Of a DNA stretch of 64,000 nucleotides, positions 45,328 through 53,731 are shown in pieces. The notes below the pieces were generated by a model. It was not told the DNA's origin. It did not search any database and saw only the letters and a list, made by a program, of their open reading frames with translations. The position numbers and the translations under genes are program-made. The stretch is from Streptomyces sp. NBC_00259. GTDB lineage: Bacteria; Actinomycetota; Actinomycetes; Streptomycetales; Streptomycetaceae. The stretch is from assembly GCF_036181745.1 (NCBI RefSeq), contig NZ_CP108080.1, forward strand, positions 2,356,001 through 2,420,000, read 5' to 3'. Every line of letters begins with the position of its first letter. Position 1 is the first letter of the stretch.

Positions 45328-46296
45328 GTGCTCGTACTCGTCGCTCCCGGCCAAGGCGCTCAGACGCCCGGCTTCCTGACCCCCTGGCTCGAACTCCCCG
45401 GCGCCTCCGACCGCATCGCGGCCTGGTCCGACGCCATCGGGCTCGACCTTGCCCACTACGGCACGAAGGCCGACGCGGACGAGATCCGCGACACGTCCGT
45501 GGCGCAGCCGCTGCTCGTCGCGGCCGGTCTGCTGTCGGCGTCCGCTCTGAACCAAGAGGTGGCCCGAAGGGCATCCGTTGAGGGTGGTGGTGGGCGACGG
45601 GCGGGCGAGGTCGCGCCCGGCGCCGTGGCCGGTCACAGCGTCGGTGAGATCACGGCCGCCGCGTTCGCGGGTGTCCTCGACGACACCGCCGCGCTGCGTC
45701 TCGTACGGACCCGCGGCCTGGCGATGGCCGAGGCCGCCGCGGTCACCGAGACGGGCATGTCCGCACTGCTCGGGGGCGACCCCGAGGTGAGTGTCGCGCA
45801 TCTGGAGAAGCTCGGGCTGACCCCGGCGAACGTCAACGGCGCGGGCCAGATCGTCGCCGCCGGCACGATGGAGCAGCTCGCCGCGCTGGAGGCGGACAAG
45901 CCGGAGGGCGTCCGCAAGGTCGTCGCCCTCAAGGTGGCCGGCGCGTTCCACACGCACCACATGGCGCCCGCCGTCGCCACGCTCGACGAGGCCGCCAAGG
46001 CCCTCGCTCCCGCGGACCCGAAAGTGCCCTACGTTTCCAACAAGGACGGGCAGACCGTCGCCTCCGGGGACGAGGTCCTCTCCCGGCTGGTCGGCCAGGT
46101 CGCCAACCCGGTCCGCTGGGACCTGTGCATGGAGACCTTCAAGGCGCTCGGTGTGACCGCGCTCGTCGAGGTGTGCCCGGGCGGCACGCTCACCGGTCTC
46201 GCCAAGCGCGCCCTGCCGGGCGTCGCGACACTCGCCCTGAAGACCCCCGAAGACCTCGACGCGGCCCGGGCGCTGATCGCCGAGCACTCAGCCTGA
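45328..46296 (+). CDS. fabD: Malonyl-CoA:ACP transacylase
   Basis: A 322-residue malonyltransferase (VLVLVAPGQGAQTPGF start). The active-site GHSVGEITA carries the nucleophile Ser; the partner His is in GAFHTHHMAPA; NVNGAGQIVAAG and QVANPVRWD complete the family pattern. It loads malonate onto AcpP for FabH and FabF. I prefer GTG 45328 because AGAGAG is about 8 nt upstream; GTG 45322 adds two residues. There is an unusual Gly/Arg-rich insertion before the active site (VEGGGGRRAGEV). It is the first gene of fabD-fabH-acpP-fabF. Confidence 0.97.
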   Translation: MLVLVAPGQGAQTPGFLTPWLELPGASDRIAAWSDAIGLDLAHYGTKADADEIRDTSVAQPLLVAAGLLSASALNQEVARRASVEGGGGRRAGEVAPGAVAGHSVGEITAAAFAGVLDDTAALRLVRTRGLAMAEAAAVTETGMSALLGGDPEVSVAHLEKLGLTPANVNGAGQIVAAGTMEQLAALEADKPEGVRKVVALKVAGAFHTHHMAPAVATLDEAAKALAPADPKVPYVSNKDGQTVASGDEVLSRLVGQVANPVRWDLCMETFKALGVTALVEVCPGGTLTGLAKRALPGVATLALKTPEDLDAARALIAEHSA

Positions 46297-46312
46297 CAAG
46301 GAGCCGTAGCGC

Positions 46313-47344
46313 ATGTCGAAGATCAAGCCCAGCCAGGGCGCCCCGTACGCACAGATCCTGGGTGTCGGCGGCTACCGCCCCATCCGGGTCGTGCCGAACG
46401 AGGTGATCCTCGAGAAGATCGACTCCTCCGACGAGTGGATCCGCTCCCGCTCGGGCATCGCGACCCGGCACTGGGCGAACGACGAGGAAACCGTCGCCGC
46501 GATGTCGATCGAGGCCTCCGGCAAGGCGATCGCCGACGCCGGGATCGCCGCCGAGCAGATCGGTGCCGTGGTCGTCTCGACCGTCTCGCACTTCAGCCAG
46601 ACCCCCGCCATCGCCACCGAGATCGCCGACAAGCTCGGCACCGCCAAGGCCGCGGCCTTCGACATCTCGGCCGGCTGCGCCGGCTTCGGGTACGGCCTCA
46701 CCCTCGCCAAGGGCATGGTCGTGGAAGGTTCCGCCGAGTACGTCCTGGTGATCGGCGTCGAGCGGCTCAGCGACCTGACCGACCTGGAGGACCGTGCGAC
46801 GGCCTTCCTGTTCGGCGACGGCGCGGGCGCGGTCGTCGTGGGCCCCGCCCAGGAGCCGAGGATCGGCCCGACCGTCTGGGGCTCCGAGGGCGACAAGGCC
46901 GCGACGATCAAGCAGACCGTGCCGTGGAACGAGTTCCACGTCGGCGACGTGTCGCAGCTGCCGCTCGACTCGAAGGGCGAGATCAAGTTCCCCGCGATCA
47001 CGCAGGAGGGCCAGGCGGTGTTCCGCTGGGCCGTGTTCGAGATGGCGAAGGTCGCCCAGCAGGCGCTGGACGCGGCCGGGATCACCGCGGACGACCTGGA
47101 CGTCTTCATTCCGCACCAGGCCAACATGCGGATCATCGACTCGATGGTGAAGACTCTCAAACTGCCGGAGCACGTCACGGTCGCCCGTGACGTGGAGACC
47201 ACCGGCAACACCTCGGCCGCCTCGATTCCGCTCGCGATGGAGCGGCTTCTGGCGACCGGGCAGGCGAAGAGCGGCGACACCGCGCTCGTCATCGGCTTCG
47301 GGGCGGGGCTCGTCTACGCCGCGACGGTCGTTACCCTCCCCTAG
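46313..47344 (+). CDS. fabH: Beta-ketoacyl-ACP synthase III
   Basis: The 343-residue enzyme condenses an acyl-CoA starter with malonyl-ACP. Cys122 is in DISAGCAGFGYGL, and the His/Asn pair in IPHQANMRI and ETTGNTSAASIP, the normal KASIII triad. Streptomyces FabH selects branched and straight starters and so sets the iso/anteiso profile. GGAGC precedes the ATG; it lies 16 bases after fabD. Confidence 0.97.
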   Translation: MSKIKPSQGAPYAQILGVGGYRPIRVVPNEVILEKIDSSDEWIRSRSGIATRHWANDEETVAAMSIEASGKAIADAGIAAEQIGAVVVSTVSHFSQTPAIATEIADKLGTAKAAAFDISAGCAGFGYGLTLAKGMVVEGSAEYVLVIGVERLSDLTDLEDRATAFLFGDGAGAVVVGPAQEPRIGPTVWGSEGDKAATIKQTVPWNEFHVGDVSQLPLDSKGEIKFPAITQEGQAVFRWAVFEMAKVAQQALDAAGITADDLDVFIPHQANMRIIDSMVKTLKLPEHVTVARDVETTGNTSAASIPLAMERLLATGQAKSGDTALVIGFGAGLVYAATVVTLP

Positions 47345-47427
47345 GCAAGCATCCGGATCTTCCGGATATCCGGTCCTCCGGGGCAAGCCCCAGTTCAACC
47401 CTCAGCTACACATCGAAGGAGCGCCAC

Positions 47428-47676
47428 ATGGCCGCCACGCAGGAAGAGATCGTCGAAGGTCTCGCCGAGATCGTCAACGAGATCGCCGGTATCCCGACCG
47501 AGGACGTCCAGCTGGACAAGTCCTTCACCGACGACCTGGACGTCGACTCGCTGTCCATGGTCGAGGTCGTCGTCGCCGCCGAAGAGCGCTTCGACGTCAA
47601 GATCCCGGACGAGGACGTCAAGAACCTCAAGACGGTCGGCGACGCCGCCGGCTACATCCTGAAGCACCAGGCCTGA
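47428..47676 (+). CDS. acpP: Acyl carrier protein
   Basis: An 82-residue acidic four-helix protein. The phosphopantetheine site is Ser41 in DDLDVDSLSMVEVV. It carries the growing chain for FabD, FabH and FabF. GAAGGAG lies 6 nt before the ATG. Length and sequence are normal for primary-metabolism ACPs. Confidence 0.97.
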   Translation: MAATQEEIVEGLAEIVNEIAGIPTEDVQLDKSFTDDLDVDSLSMVEVVVAAEERFDVKIPDEDVKNLKTVGDAAGYILKHQA

Positions 47677-47755
47677 TCCAGGCCGATCAGGTACGCCACC
47701 CAGCGGTGGCGCCGCTGATTCACGAACCCTCATAGACCGTGGAGAAAGAATTCCT

Positions 47756-49018
47756 GTGAGCTCGACCAATCGCACCGTGGTCGTCACCGGTATCGGCGCA
47801 ACCACACCGCTGGGTGGCGACTCCGCATCGACCTGGGAAGGTCTGATCGCGGGACGCTCCGGCGTCAAGCCCCTCGAGGGCGAACGCTTCGCCGACCTGC
47901 CCGTCCGTATCGCCGCCCCGGCGGCGGTCGACCCGGGTGAGGTCCTGCCCCGGCCGCTGGCGCGCAAGCTGGACCGCTCGGCCCAGTTCGCGATCATCGC
48001 CGCCCGTGAGGCGTGGGCCGACGCCGGCTTCTCCGCCCCGGCGGGCGAGGAGGAGCAGATCCTCCCCGAGCGGCTGGGCGCTGTCATCGCCTCCGGCATC
48101 GGCGGTGTGACCACCCTGCTCGACCAGTACGACGTACTGAAGGACAAGGGCGTACGCCGGGTCTCTCCGCACACCGTGCCGATGCTGATGCCCAACGGCC
48201 CCTCCGCGAACGTCGGCCTGGAGGTGAACGCCCAGGCGGGCGTGCACACTCCGGTCTCCGCGTGTGCGTCGGGCGCCGAGGCGATCGGCTACGCCGTGGA
48301 GATGATCCGTACCGGCCGCGCGGACGTCGTGGTCGCGGGCGGCACCGAGGCGGCGATCCACCCGCTGCCGATCGCGGCGTTCGCCAACATGATGGCGATG
48401 TCCAAGAACAACGACGAGCCCGAGAAGGCCTCGCGTCCGTACGACAAGGGCCGCGACGGCTTCGTCCTCGGCGAGGGCGCGGGTGTCGTCGTCCTGGAGT
48501 CCGCGGAGCACGCCGCCGCGCGTGGCGCCAGGGTGTACTGCGAGGTGCTGGGCCAGGGTCTGTCCGCGGACAGCCACCACATCGCGCAGCCCGAGCCGAC
48601 CGGCCGCGGTGTCGCCGCTGCGGTGCAGAACCTGCTGGACAACACGGGTCTGAAGCCGTCCGAGGTGGTCCACCTCAACGCGCACGCGACCTCGACGCCG
48701 CAGGGCGACATCGCCGAGATCAAGGCGCTGCGCAAGGTGCTGGGCGACGACCTCGACCATGTCGCGATCTCCGCCACGAAGTCGATGACGGGTCATCTGC
48801 TCGGCGGCGCGGGCGGCATCGAGACCGTTGCCACGGTCCTGGCGCTGCACCACCGGCTGGCTCCGCCGACCATCAACGTCGACGACCTCGACACCGAGGT
48901 CGAGGCGGACATCGTCCGCGACGAGCCGCGCGCGCTGCCCGAGGGCACGATCGCGGCGATCAACAACTCGTTCGGCTTCGGCGGCCACAACGTGGTGCTG
49001 GCGTTCCGTACGGTCTGA
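47756..49018 (+). CDS. fabF: Beta-ketoacyl-ACP synthase II
   Basis: The 420-residue elongating condensing enzyme has Cys170 in TPVSACASGAEA and catalytic His residues in NAHATSTPQGD and KSMTGHLLGGAG. The end NNSFGFGGHNVVLAFR is the family's C-terminal loop. The start is GTG 47756 after GGAGAAAGAA. It closes the operon, followed by a strong terminator. Confidence 0.97.
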   Translation: MSSTNRTVVVTGIGATTPLGGDSASTWEGLIAGRSGVKPLEGERFADLPVRIAAPAAVDPGEVLPRPLARKLDRSAQFAIIAAREAWADAGFSAPAGEEEQILPERLGAVIASGIGGVTTLLDQYDVLKDKGVRRVSPHTVPMLMPNGPSANVGLEVNAQAGVHTPVSACASGAEAIGYAVEMIRTGRADVVVAGGTEAAIHPLPIAAFANMMAMSKNNDEPEKASRPYDKGRDGFVLGEGAGVVVLESAEHAAARGARVYCEVLGQGLSADSHHIAQPEPTGRGVAAAVQNLLDNTGLKPSEVVHLNAHATSTPQGDIAEIKALRKVLGDDLDHVAISATKSMTGHLLGGAGGIETVATVLALHHRLAPPTINVDDLDTEVEADIVRDEPRALPEGTIAAINNSFGFGGHNVVLAFRTV

Positions 49019-49031
49019 GGTCCATGACCCG

Positions 49032-49069
49032 ACCGGGGCCCGACTCCTTCCCGGGAGTCGGGCCCCGGT
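49032..49069. terminator. Terminator of the fab operon
   Basis: A perfect 16-bp stem (ACCGGGGCCCGACTCC, 49032-49047, with 49054-49069) and a 6-nt loop TTCCCG, 13 bases after the fabF stop. It also lies after the converging hemerythrin gene. Confidence 0.92.
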
Positions 49070-49106
49070 GCGTTTCGGCTCCGGTGCGTATCCGCCCCGG
49101 TGCGTT

Positions 49107-49793
49107 TCAGCGCAGGGCCGCCCATGCCTCCGGGGCGCCGAGATCCGCGTAGAGGCGGGCGCGTTGTGCGGGGGTGAGCGTGGTGGCGAGGGCGTCGAGT
49201 ACGCGGCCCGCCTCCCCGGCGGGTACGGCCTCGACGGTCGCGCGGGCGACGGCCGCGCGGTCCGCGGGAGGCAGGGCCGGCAGCATCCGGCGCAGATCAC
49301 CGAGGCTCTCCTCCGGAGTGCGGGACGCGCGGAAGGCGCCGAACACCGCGGCGAGTTCGTCGTCGCCGCAGCGGTCCCACAGCGCGGGCATGGCGACGGT
49401 CTCCTCGGCGTGCAGATGGGCCAGATAGGCGCTGATGAGTTCGTTGAGGGCCAGATAGAGCGCGTGCCGGTCCTCGGGCCGGGCGCCGGAGACCGCCTTC
49501 GGGAACGAGCGCGCCCGCTCGTCCAGGGCGGCGAGAGCCGTGTCGAGCCTGAGGTGCTCGGCGTCCAGGGCGTCGGCGGCCGCCGGTGCCCGGTCCCGCA
49601 GCAGCGGATGTATGTAGGTGTCCTCGTGGCCGGCGTGCTCGCGCAGCTCCTGCGTCATGGCCAGGCACTCTCCTGCGAGCCGCTCGACGGCGGCGGGGTC
49701 CGCGTCGTCCGCCGCGCCGAGCTCGACCGCGAGGGCGAACAGCCGGGCGCGCTGGCCCATATGCACGTTCCGGTACACATCGATCCTGGGCAT
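49107..49793 (-). CDS. Hemerythrin HHE-domain protein
   Basis: A 228-residue helical protein. His residues for a diiron site occur at REHAGHEDTYIHPLL, DAEHLRLD and YLAHLHAEETVAMP, the HHE hemerythrin pattern. A C-terminal 80-residue helical extension (PPADRAAVARATVEAV, LTPAQRARLYADLG) is added. Possible roles are O2, NO or iron handling. AAGGAGAGG precedes the ATG. It diverges from a MarR gene with a palindromic operator between them, so it is probably that regulator's target. Confidence 0.88.
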   Translation of the reverse strand: MPRIDVYRNVHMGQRARLFALAVELGAADDADPAAVERLAGECLAMTQELREHAGHEDTYIHPLLRDRAPAAADALDAEHLRLDTALAALDERARSFPKAVSGARPEDRHALYLALNELISAYLAHLHAEETVAMPALWDRCGDDELAAVFGAFRASRTPEESLGDLRRMLPALPPADRAAVARATVEAVPAGEAGRVLDALATTLTPAQRARLYADLGAPEAWAALR

Positions 49794-49828
49794 GGCACCT
49801 CTCCTTGGGATGTACCTCCCGCTAGAAT

Positions 49829-49861
49829 GACAACACATTCACATACAGACAACATGTTGTC
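49829..49861. promoter_or_regulatory. MarR operator between hemerythrin and marR genes
   Basis: GACAACATGTTGTC (49848-49861) is a perfect 14-base palindrome. A second half-site TGACAACA is at 49829-49836. Both lie within the 83-base divergent gap, just before the marR ribosome-binding site. Confidence 0.75.
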
Positions 49862-49876
49862 AAAGGAGGCAGGACC

Positions 49877-50323
49877 GTGCCCGACGAGATCGCACTGCTC
49901 GTGGCGGATGTGTACGAGGCCGCGGGGGCGCTGCGCCGTCTCGGCGAGCGCACCGCGCGGGCCGAGGGGCTCACCCAGGCCCGCTGGCAGGTGCTGAGCG
50001 TCGCCTCCGAGGAGGCGCTCACGGTGCCGCAGGCGGCCCGCCGTCTCGGCGTCACGCGACAGAACGTGCAGCGTGTCGCCAACGACCTCGTGGAACTCGG
50101 GCACGCCGCGTACACGGCCAATCCCGACCATCGGGGTTCACCCCTGCTGACGCTCACCCCGAGCGGACGGGACGCGCTCGCGAGCGTGACGGAGCGGGCG
50201 ACGGAGCAGCACCGCACGCTGTTCGCCGCACTGCCGGAGAAGGACGTCGCCGCGGCGCGCTCGCTGCTGCACAGGCTGCTCGCGGAGCTGAACCGTCAGG
50301 AGCGGGCGGCAGGAGAGCACTGA
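49877..50323 (+). CDS. MarR family regulator
   Basis: A 148-residue MarR repressor. The winged helix includes TVPQAARRLGVTRQNVQRVANDLVELG and the wing NPDHRGSPLLTLTPSGRD. No cysteine suitable for oxidation sensing is visible. AAAGGAGG precedes the GTG at 49877. It probably represses itself and the divergent hemerythrin gene via GACAACATGTTGTC. Confidence 0.92.
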   Translation: MPDEIALLVADVYEAAGALRRLGERTARAEGLTQARWQVLSVASEEALTVPQAARRLGVTRQNVQRVANDLVELGHAAYTANPDHRGSPLLTLTPSGRDALASVTERATEQHRTLFAALPEKDVAAARSLLHRLLAELNRQERAAGEH

Positions 50324-50360
50324 GGCAGGCCTCCGCCGTCCTGAACGCGGAGCCGGCGCG

Positions 50361-50855
50361 TCAGACCACCTGGTGGAGCCAGCGGACCGGGGCGCCCTCG
50401 CCCGCGTAGCGGAAGGGCTCCAGCTCGTCGTCCCAGGGCTTGCCGAGCAGCCGGGAGATCTCCGCCTCCAGGTCCGTCTCACCCTGGACGGAGCGGGCGA
50501 GGGCCGCACGGAGACGGTCCTCGGGGATGAGGATGTCGCCGTGGATGCCGGTGACGGCGTGGAAGATGCCGAGTTCGGGCGTGGCGCTGTAGCGCTCGCC
50601 CTCGGCGGTGGGGCAGGGTTCCGCGGTGACCTCGAAGCGGAGGAGCTGCCAGCCGCGCAGCGCGGACGCGAGCTTGGACGCCGCGCCGGGCTCACCCTGC
50701 CAGGAGAACTCGGATCTCCAGGTGCCGGGTGACGCGGGCTGGCGGATCCAGTCGAGCTGGACGCGCACACCGAGCACACCCGCGACCGCCCATTCGACGT
50801 GCGGGCACAGCGCTCGGGGTGCGGAGTGGACGTAGAGAACGCCGCGTGTCGTCAC
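50361..50855 (-). CDS. DUF3145 family protein
   Basis: A 164-residue protein of DUF3145, an actinobacterial family often found beside fab genes: MTTRGVLYVHSAPRALCPHVEWAV, WRSEFSWQGEPGAASKLASAL, ATPELGIFHAVTGIHGDILIPEDRL, GKPWDDELEPFRYAGEG. No signal peptide or membrane segment. The function is unknown; conserved His/Cys near the N-terminus (PHVEWA) may matter. Upstream sequence is unusually AT-rich. Confidence 0.9.
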   Translation of the reverse strand: MTTRGVLYVHSAPRALCPHVEWAVAGVLGVRVQLDWIRQPASPGTWRSEFSWQGEPGAASKLASALRGWQLLRFEVTAEPCPTAEGERYSATPELGIFHAVTGIHGDILIPEDRLRAALARSVQGETDLEAEISRLLGKPWDDELEPFRYAGEGAPVRWLHQVV

Positions 50856-51100
50856 CGGGACCTCCAGTGTGGGACGAGGATTGCCTTCCCAGCGGCCTCA
50901 GTAAACAACATCAAGCGTGAAACTCCGCAAAACGGAAAGCATGTGACGTGATGTAATTTACTGGAGCCGGTGAGCCAGGTGCCTCTGGTTCGACGTGGGA
51001 AAAGCTACCGTGCGGCGGGGTCCCAGGGGCGTCGTACCGCCCGTCCCGGGGCCCGTACGCACCAAGCTTTCACCCGCGAGGACGTCAAGGGGGAGGGCAG
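50856..51100. promoter_or_regulatory. AT-rich divergent intergenic region
   Basis: 245 bases between DUF3145 and the SGNH gene. The middle (50893-50965) is markedly AT-rich for this genome (AAACAACATCAAGCGTGAAAC, TGATGTAATTTACTGG) and probably holds both promoters. No clear -35/-10 pair or operator could be assigned. Confidence 0.4.
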
Positions 51101-52021
51101 ATGTGTGAATTCCGGCGGAGCCGGCGGCCGGGACGCCGACGACGCGGCGCCGTCGCCGGCCTCACGGCGGCGGCCCTCGTCATGGTGGCGGCGCTGACGG
51201 GTTGTGACGTGCCGGGGCCCTCGGCCCAGCGCGGCCCGGTGAAGCGGCCGCAGCCCTCCCCCACTCCCGTCTGGGACCGCAGTCCCGCCTCCCTGGCCGC
51301 CGTCGGCGACTCCATCACCCGGGGCTTCGACGCCTGTCGGCTGTTCTCCGACTGTCCCGAGGTGTCCTGGGCGACCGGCACCGACACGGCCGTGCGCAGT
51401 CTCGCGCAGCGGCTGCTCGGTCCGGCGGCGGCCGCGGAGCGCGCCTGGAACCATGCGCGGTCCGGGGCGCGGATGGCCGATCTGCCCGGGCAGATGGCGC
51501 AGGCCGCGGCCCGCCGGCCCGAGCTGGTGACCGTGATGGTGGGCGCCAATGACGCCTGCCGCGACAGCCCGGAGCAGATGACACCGGTCGCGGAGTTCAC
51601 GGGGACGTTCACGTCGGCGCTGGGCGCGCTGCGCCGCACCGCGCCCAGGACGCAGGTGTATGTGTCGAGCGTGCCCGACCTGGAGCGGCTGTGGTCGACC
51701 GGGCGGGGCAATCCGCTCGGCAGGCAGATCTGGAAGCTGGGTATCTGTGCCTCGATGCTGGGCGACGCGGACGATCTGAGTACGGCGGCGCAGGAGCGGC
51801 GGGCGCTCGTGCAGGACCGTGTCGTGGCGTACAACCGGGCCCTGAAGAGTGTCTGCGCGAAGGACCTGCGCTGCCGGTACGACGGCGGGGACGTCTTCGA
51901 CTACCGCTTCACCGGTGCGCAGTTGAGCCCCTGGGACTGGTTCCATCCGAGCAAGGACGGTCAGCGCCGGCTGGCGGAGATCGCGTACCGCAACATCACC
52001 GCGGCCAGGCCACCCGCCTAG
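51101..52021 (+). CDS. SGNH/GDSL-family lipoprotein hydrolase
   Basis: A 306-residue exported lipoprotein. A basic N-terminus and hydrophobic core end in the lipobox AALTGC (Cys35). The SGNH blocks are AAVGDSITRGFD (Ser71), NHARSGARMADLP, VTVMVGANDACRDS and DWFHPSKDGQRRL (Asp/His). It is an esterase or lipase attached to the membrane surface. GGGGGAGGG precedes the ATG by 4-5 nt. Confidence 0.93.
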   Translation: MCEFRRSRRPGRRRRGAVAGLTAAALVMVAALTGCDVPGPSAQRGPVKRPQPSPTPVWDRSPASLAAVGDSITRGFDACRLFSDCPEVSWATGTDTAVRSLAQRLLGPAAAAERAWNHARSGARMADLPGQMAQAAARRPELVTVMVGANDACRDSPEQMTPVAEFTGTFTSALGALRRTAPRTQVYVSSVPDLERLWSTGRGNPLGRQIWKLGICASMLGDADDLSTAAQERRALVQDRVVAYNRALKSVCAKDLRCRYDGGDVFDYRFTGAQLSPWDWFHPSKDGQRRLAEIAYRNITAARPPA

Positions 52022-52313
52022 AGGGTGTCCGGTGGGTCGAGGCGGCACGGGCCTGGACCCCGGGGCGGCTGTCAGGGACCGCCCCGGGGCGATCGGGGTC
52101 TCGGACCTCCAGGGTCGCGGCCGGGCGGCGGTCGTCGAGCGAGCGGGACGCCTGGACCTCGGAGGAGCCGGAGACGAACCTCCAGGATGCGCTTTCCTCG
52201 TCCCGGATCACGAAGGCGCGCCGGGGCATCGGGATCTCGGCCCCGACGCTCTCGCCGGGCGCGGCCCCGACCGTCGCGCGGCCGGCCTCGCCGAATGAAG
52301 CCGCTGGAACCAC
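51996..52313 (-). CDS. Hypothetical small protein (doubtful)
   Basis: A 105-codon minus-strand frame with high third-position GC and a plausible globular core (MPRRAFVIRDEESASWRFVS, EVQASRSLDDRRPAATLEV). It fills the otherwise empty 52022-52403 gap. The GTG at 52313 and an internal ATG at 52229 both lack a good ribosome-binding site, and the 3' end overlaps the SGNH gene by 26 bp. I recognise no family. It may be a real gene or a shadow. Confidence 0.4.
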   Translation of the reverse strand: MVPAASFGEAGRATVGAAPGESVGAEIPMPRRAFVIRDEESASWRFVSGSSEVQASRSLDDRRPAATLEVRDPDRPGAVPDSRPGVQARAASTHRTPSRRVAWPR

Positions 52314-52403
52314 GCCAGTTCTCGCCGGCCCCTCTGGTCACATCGCAACTCCCCTCCGATACTGACGACTTCGAACGATTCGGTTTCGGCGAAGGGATGC
52401 GGC

Positions 52404-53708
52404 GTGCGGCGGACACTCGGGGTGCTGCTCGTGTCGGCGATGGCGTGCACGATGGCCGGTACGGCTCCGGCGAGCGCCGGCGAACAGGCGGCGGGGGCGG
52501 CAGGGTCGGCGGCGGCGCCGACCGTGGAGGAGCAGCGGCTGGACCGGGCGGTCCCGCAGGAGATCCTGCGGCGCAGCGGATTCGACTCCCTGACGGCAGC
52601 GTTCACGCGGGCGCTGCGGGCGGCGGACTCGGCCGACGAGGCCGCTCGGGTCGTGGACCGGCACGGCTCGCGGCTGTGGCGACGGGCCGTCGACAGGGCG
52701 CAGGGCAAGGGGCCGGTACGAGGGGATCTCAGCCGGGACGACGACCGTCCGCTGTACTGGGCCAGGCTCACCATGACCCGCGAACTGCGCGGCTGGGAAC
52801 CGCGGTTCACCGTGTCCGCGGCCGAGCGGGACCGGCTGCTCGGCGTGCTGGAGCGGACCTCACGCGGCCAGGACACGATGGACTTCCCGGGCGGCGCCTT
52901 CGCAGGCACGGGCTCGGGTGCGGGCGCAGCAGCCGGCAAGGGCTTCAAGCGGATCGTGCTGACCGGCTTCGACCCCTTCACACTGGACCGCGACATCCGC
53001 ATCAGCAACCCGAGCGGGGCGACGGCACTGGCGCTGGACGGTACGTGGATACGCACCGCGGACGGCGGCCTGGCCCGGGTGGAGACGGCCGTCTTCCCGG
53101 TCCGCTGGGCGGACTTCGCGGCCGGCACGGTCGAGCGGACCCTGCGCCACCGGCTTCCCGAGGCGGACGTGTTCACCACCGTCAGCCAGGGCCGCGTCGG
53201 CAGGTTCGACGTCGAACGCACCAACGGCGCCTGGCGCGGCGGCTTCCCGGACAACGACAACCTGTCCCGCACCGAGACCGTGCCGGTGGGCGATCCCGCG
53301 TCGCAGCCGCAGTGGACCTCGACGACCCTCCCGTACGCCGCGATCGTCGCCGCCGGCACCGGCCGCTTCCCCGTGTACGACAACACCTCCGTCACCGAGA
53401 TCCCGGCGGGCGGCAGCGCGCCGGTGGTCCGCCCGGAGGGCCCGACCCCCGGCTCCACGGCCCGCGCCGGAGGCGGTGGCGACTACCTCTCCAACGAGAT
53501 CGCCTACCGGGCCACACTGCTGCGCGACCGCCTCGGTCTGCACGACACACTGCCGGGCGGTCATGTGCACACCCCGGTGCTGCAGTTCGGCGCGGGCAAC
53601 ACGGACCCTGCGACGGGCACCGTGACCGACCCCGCGTTCGTACAGAACCGGCTGGACATCATCGCCCAGGTGCGGGCGATCGTGGGGGTGGCGGCGGCGA
53701 ACCGCTGA
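52404..53708 (+). CDS. Secreted pyroglutamyl-peptidase (C15)-like protein with Cys-to-Ser change
   Basis: A 434-residue secreted protein with a signal peptide (MRRTLGVLLVSAMACTMAGT then APASA). After a helical N-terminal region of about 170 residues comes a C15-like domain: KRIVLTGFDPFTLDRDIRIS NPSG, the Glu-bearing GRFDVERTN (near 270), GGDYLSNEIAYR (near 362) and GGHVHTPVLQ (His near 387). In pyroglutamyl peptidase I the equivalent of GDYLSN is GTYVCN with the catalytic Cys; here it is Ser. So it may be a serine variant or a non-catalytic binding protein. GAAGGG precedes the GTG. Confidence 0.82.
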   Translation: MRRTLGVLLVSAMACTMAGTAPASAGEQAAGAAGSAAAPTVEEQRLDRAVPQEILRRSGFDSLTAAFTRALRAADSADEAARVVDRHGSRLWRRAVDRAQGKGPVRGDLSRDDDRPLYWARLTMTRELRGWEPRFTVSAAERDRLLGVLERTSRGQDTMDFPGGAFAGTGSGAGAAAGKGFKRIVLTGFDPFTLDRDIRISNPSGATALALDGTWIRTADGGLARVETAVFPVRWADFAAGTVERTLRHRLPEADVFTTVSQGRVGRFDVERTNGAWRGGFPDNDNLSRTETVPVGDPASQPQWTSTTLPYAAIVAAGTGRFPVYDNTSVTEIPAGGSAPVVRPEGPTPGSTARAGGGGDYLSNEIAYRATLLRDRLGLHDTLPGGHVHTPVLQFGAGNTDPATGTVTDPAFVQNRLDIIAQVRAIVGVAAANR

Positions 53709-53731
53709 CAGGCACGGGCGATGATGGACGC

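Noticed and set aside
52025..53731. Long N-terminal extension of the nitrilase gene
   Set aside because: The extension is an out-of-frame shadow of the C15-like gene; the nitrilase fold begins at ATG 53732.
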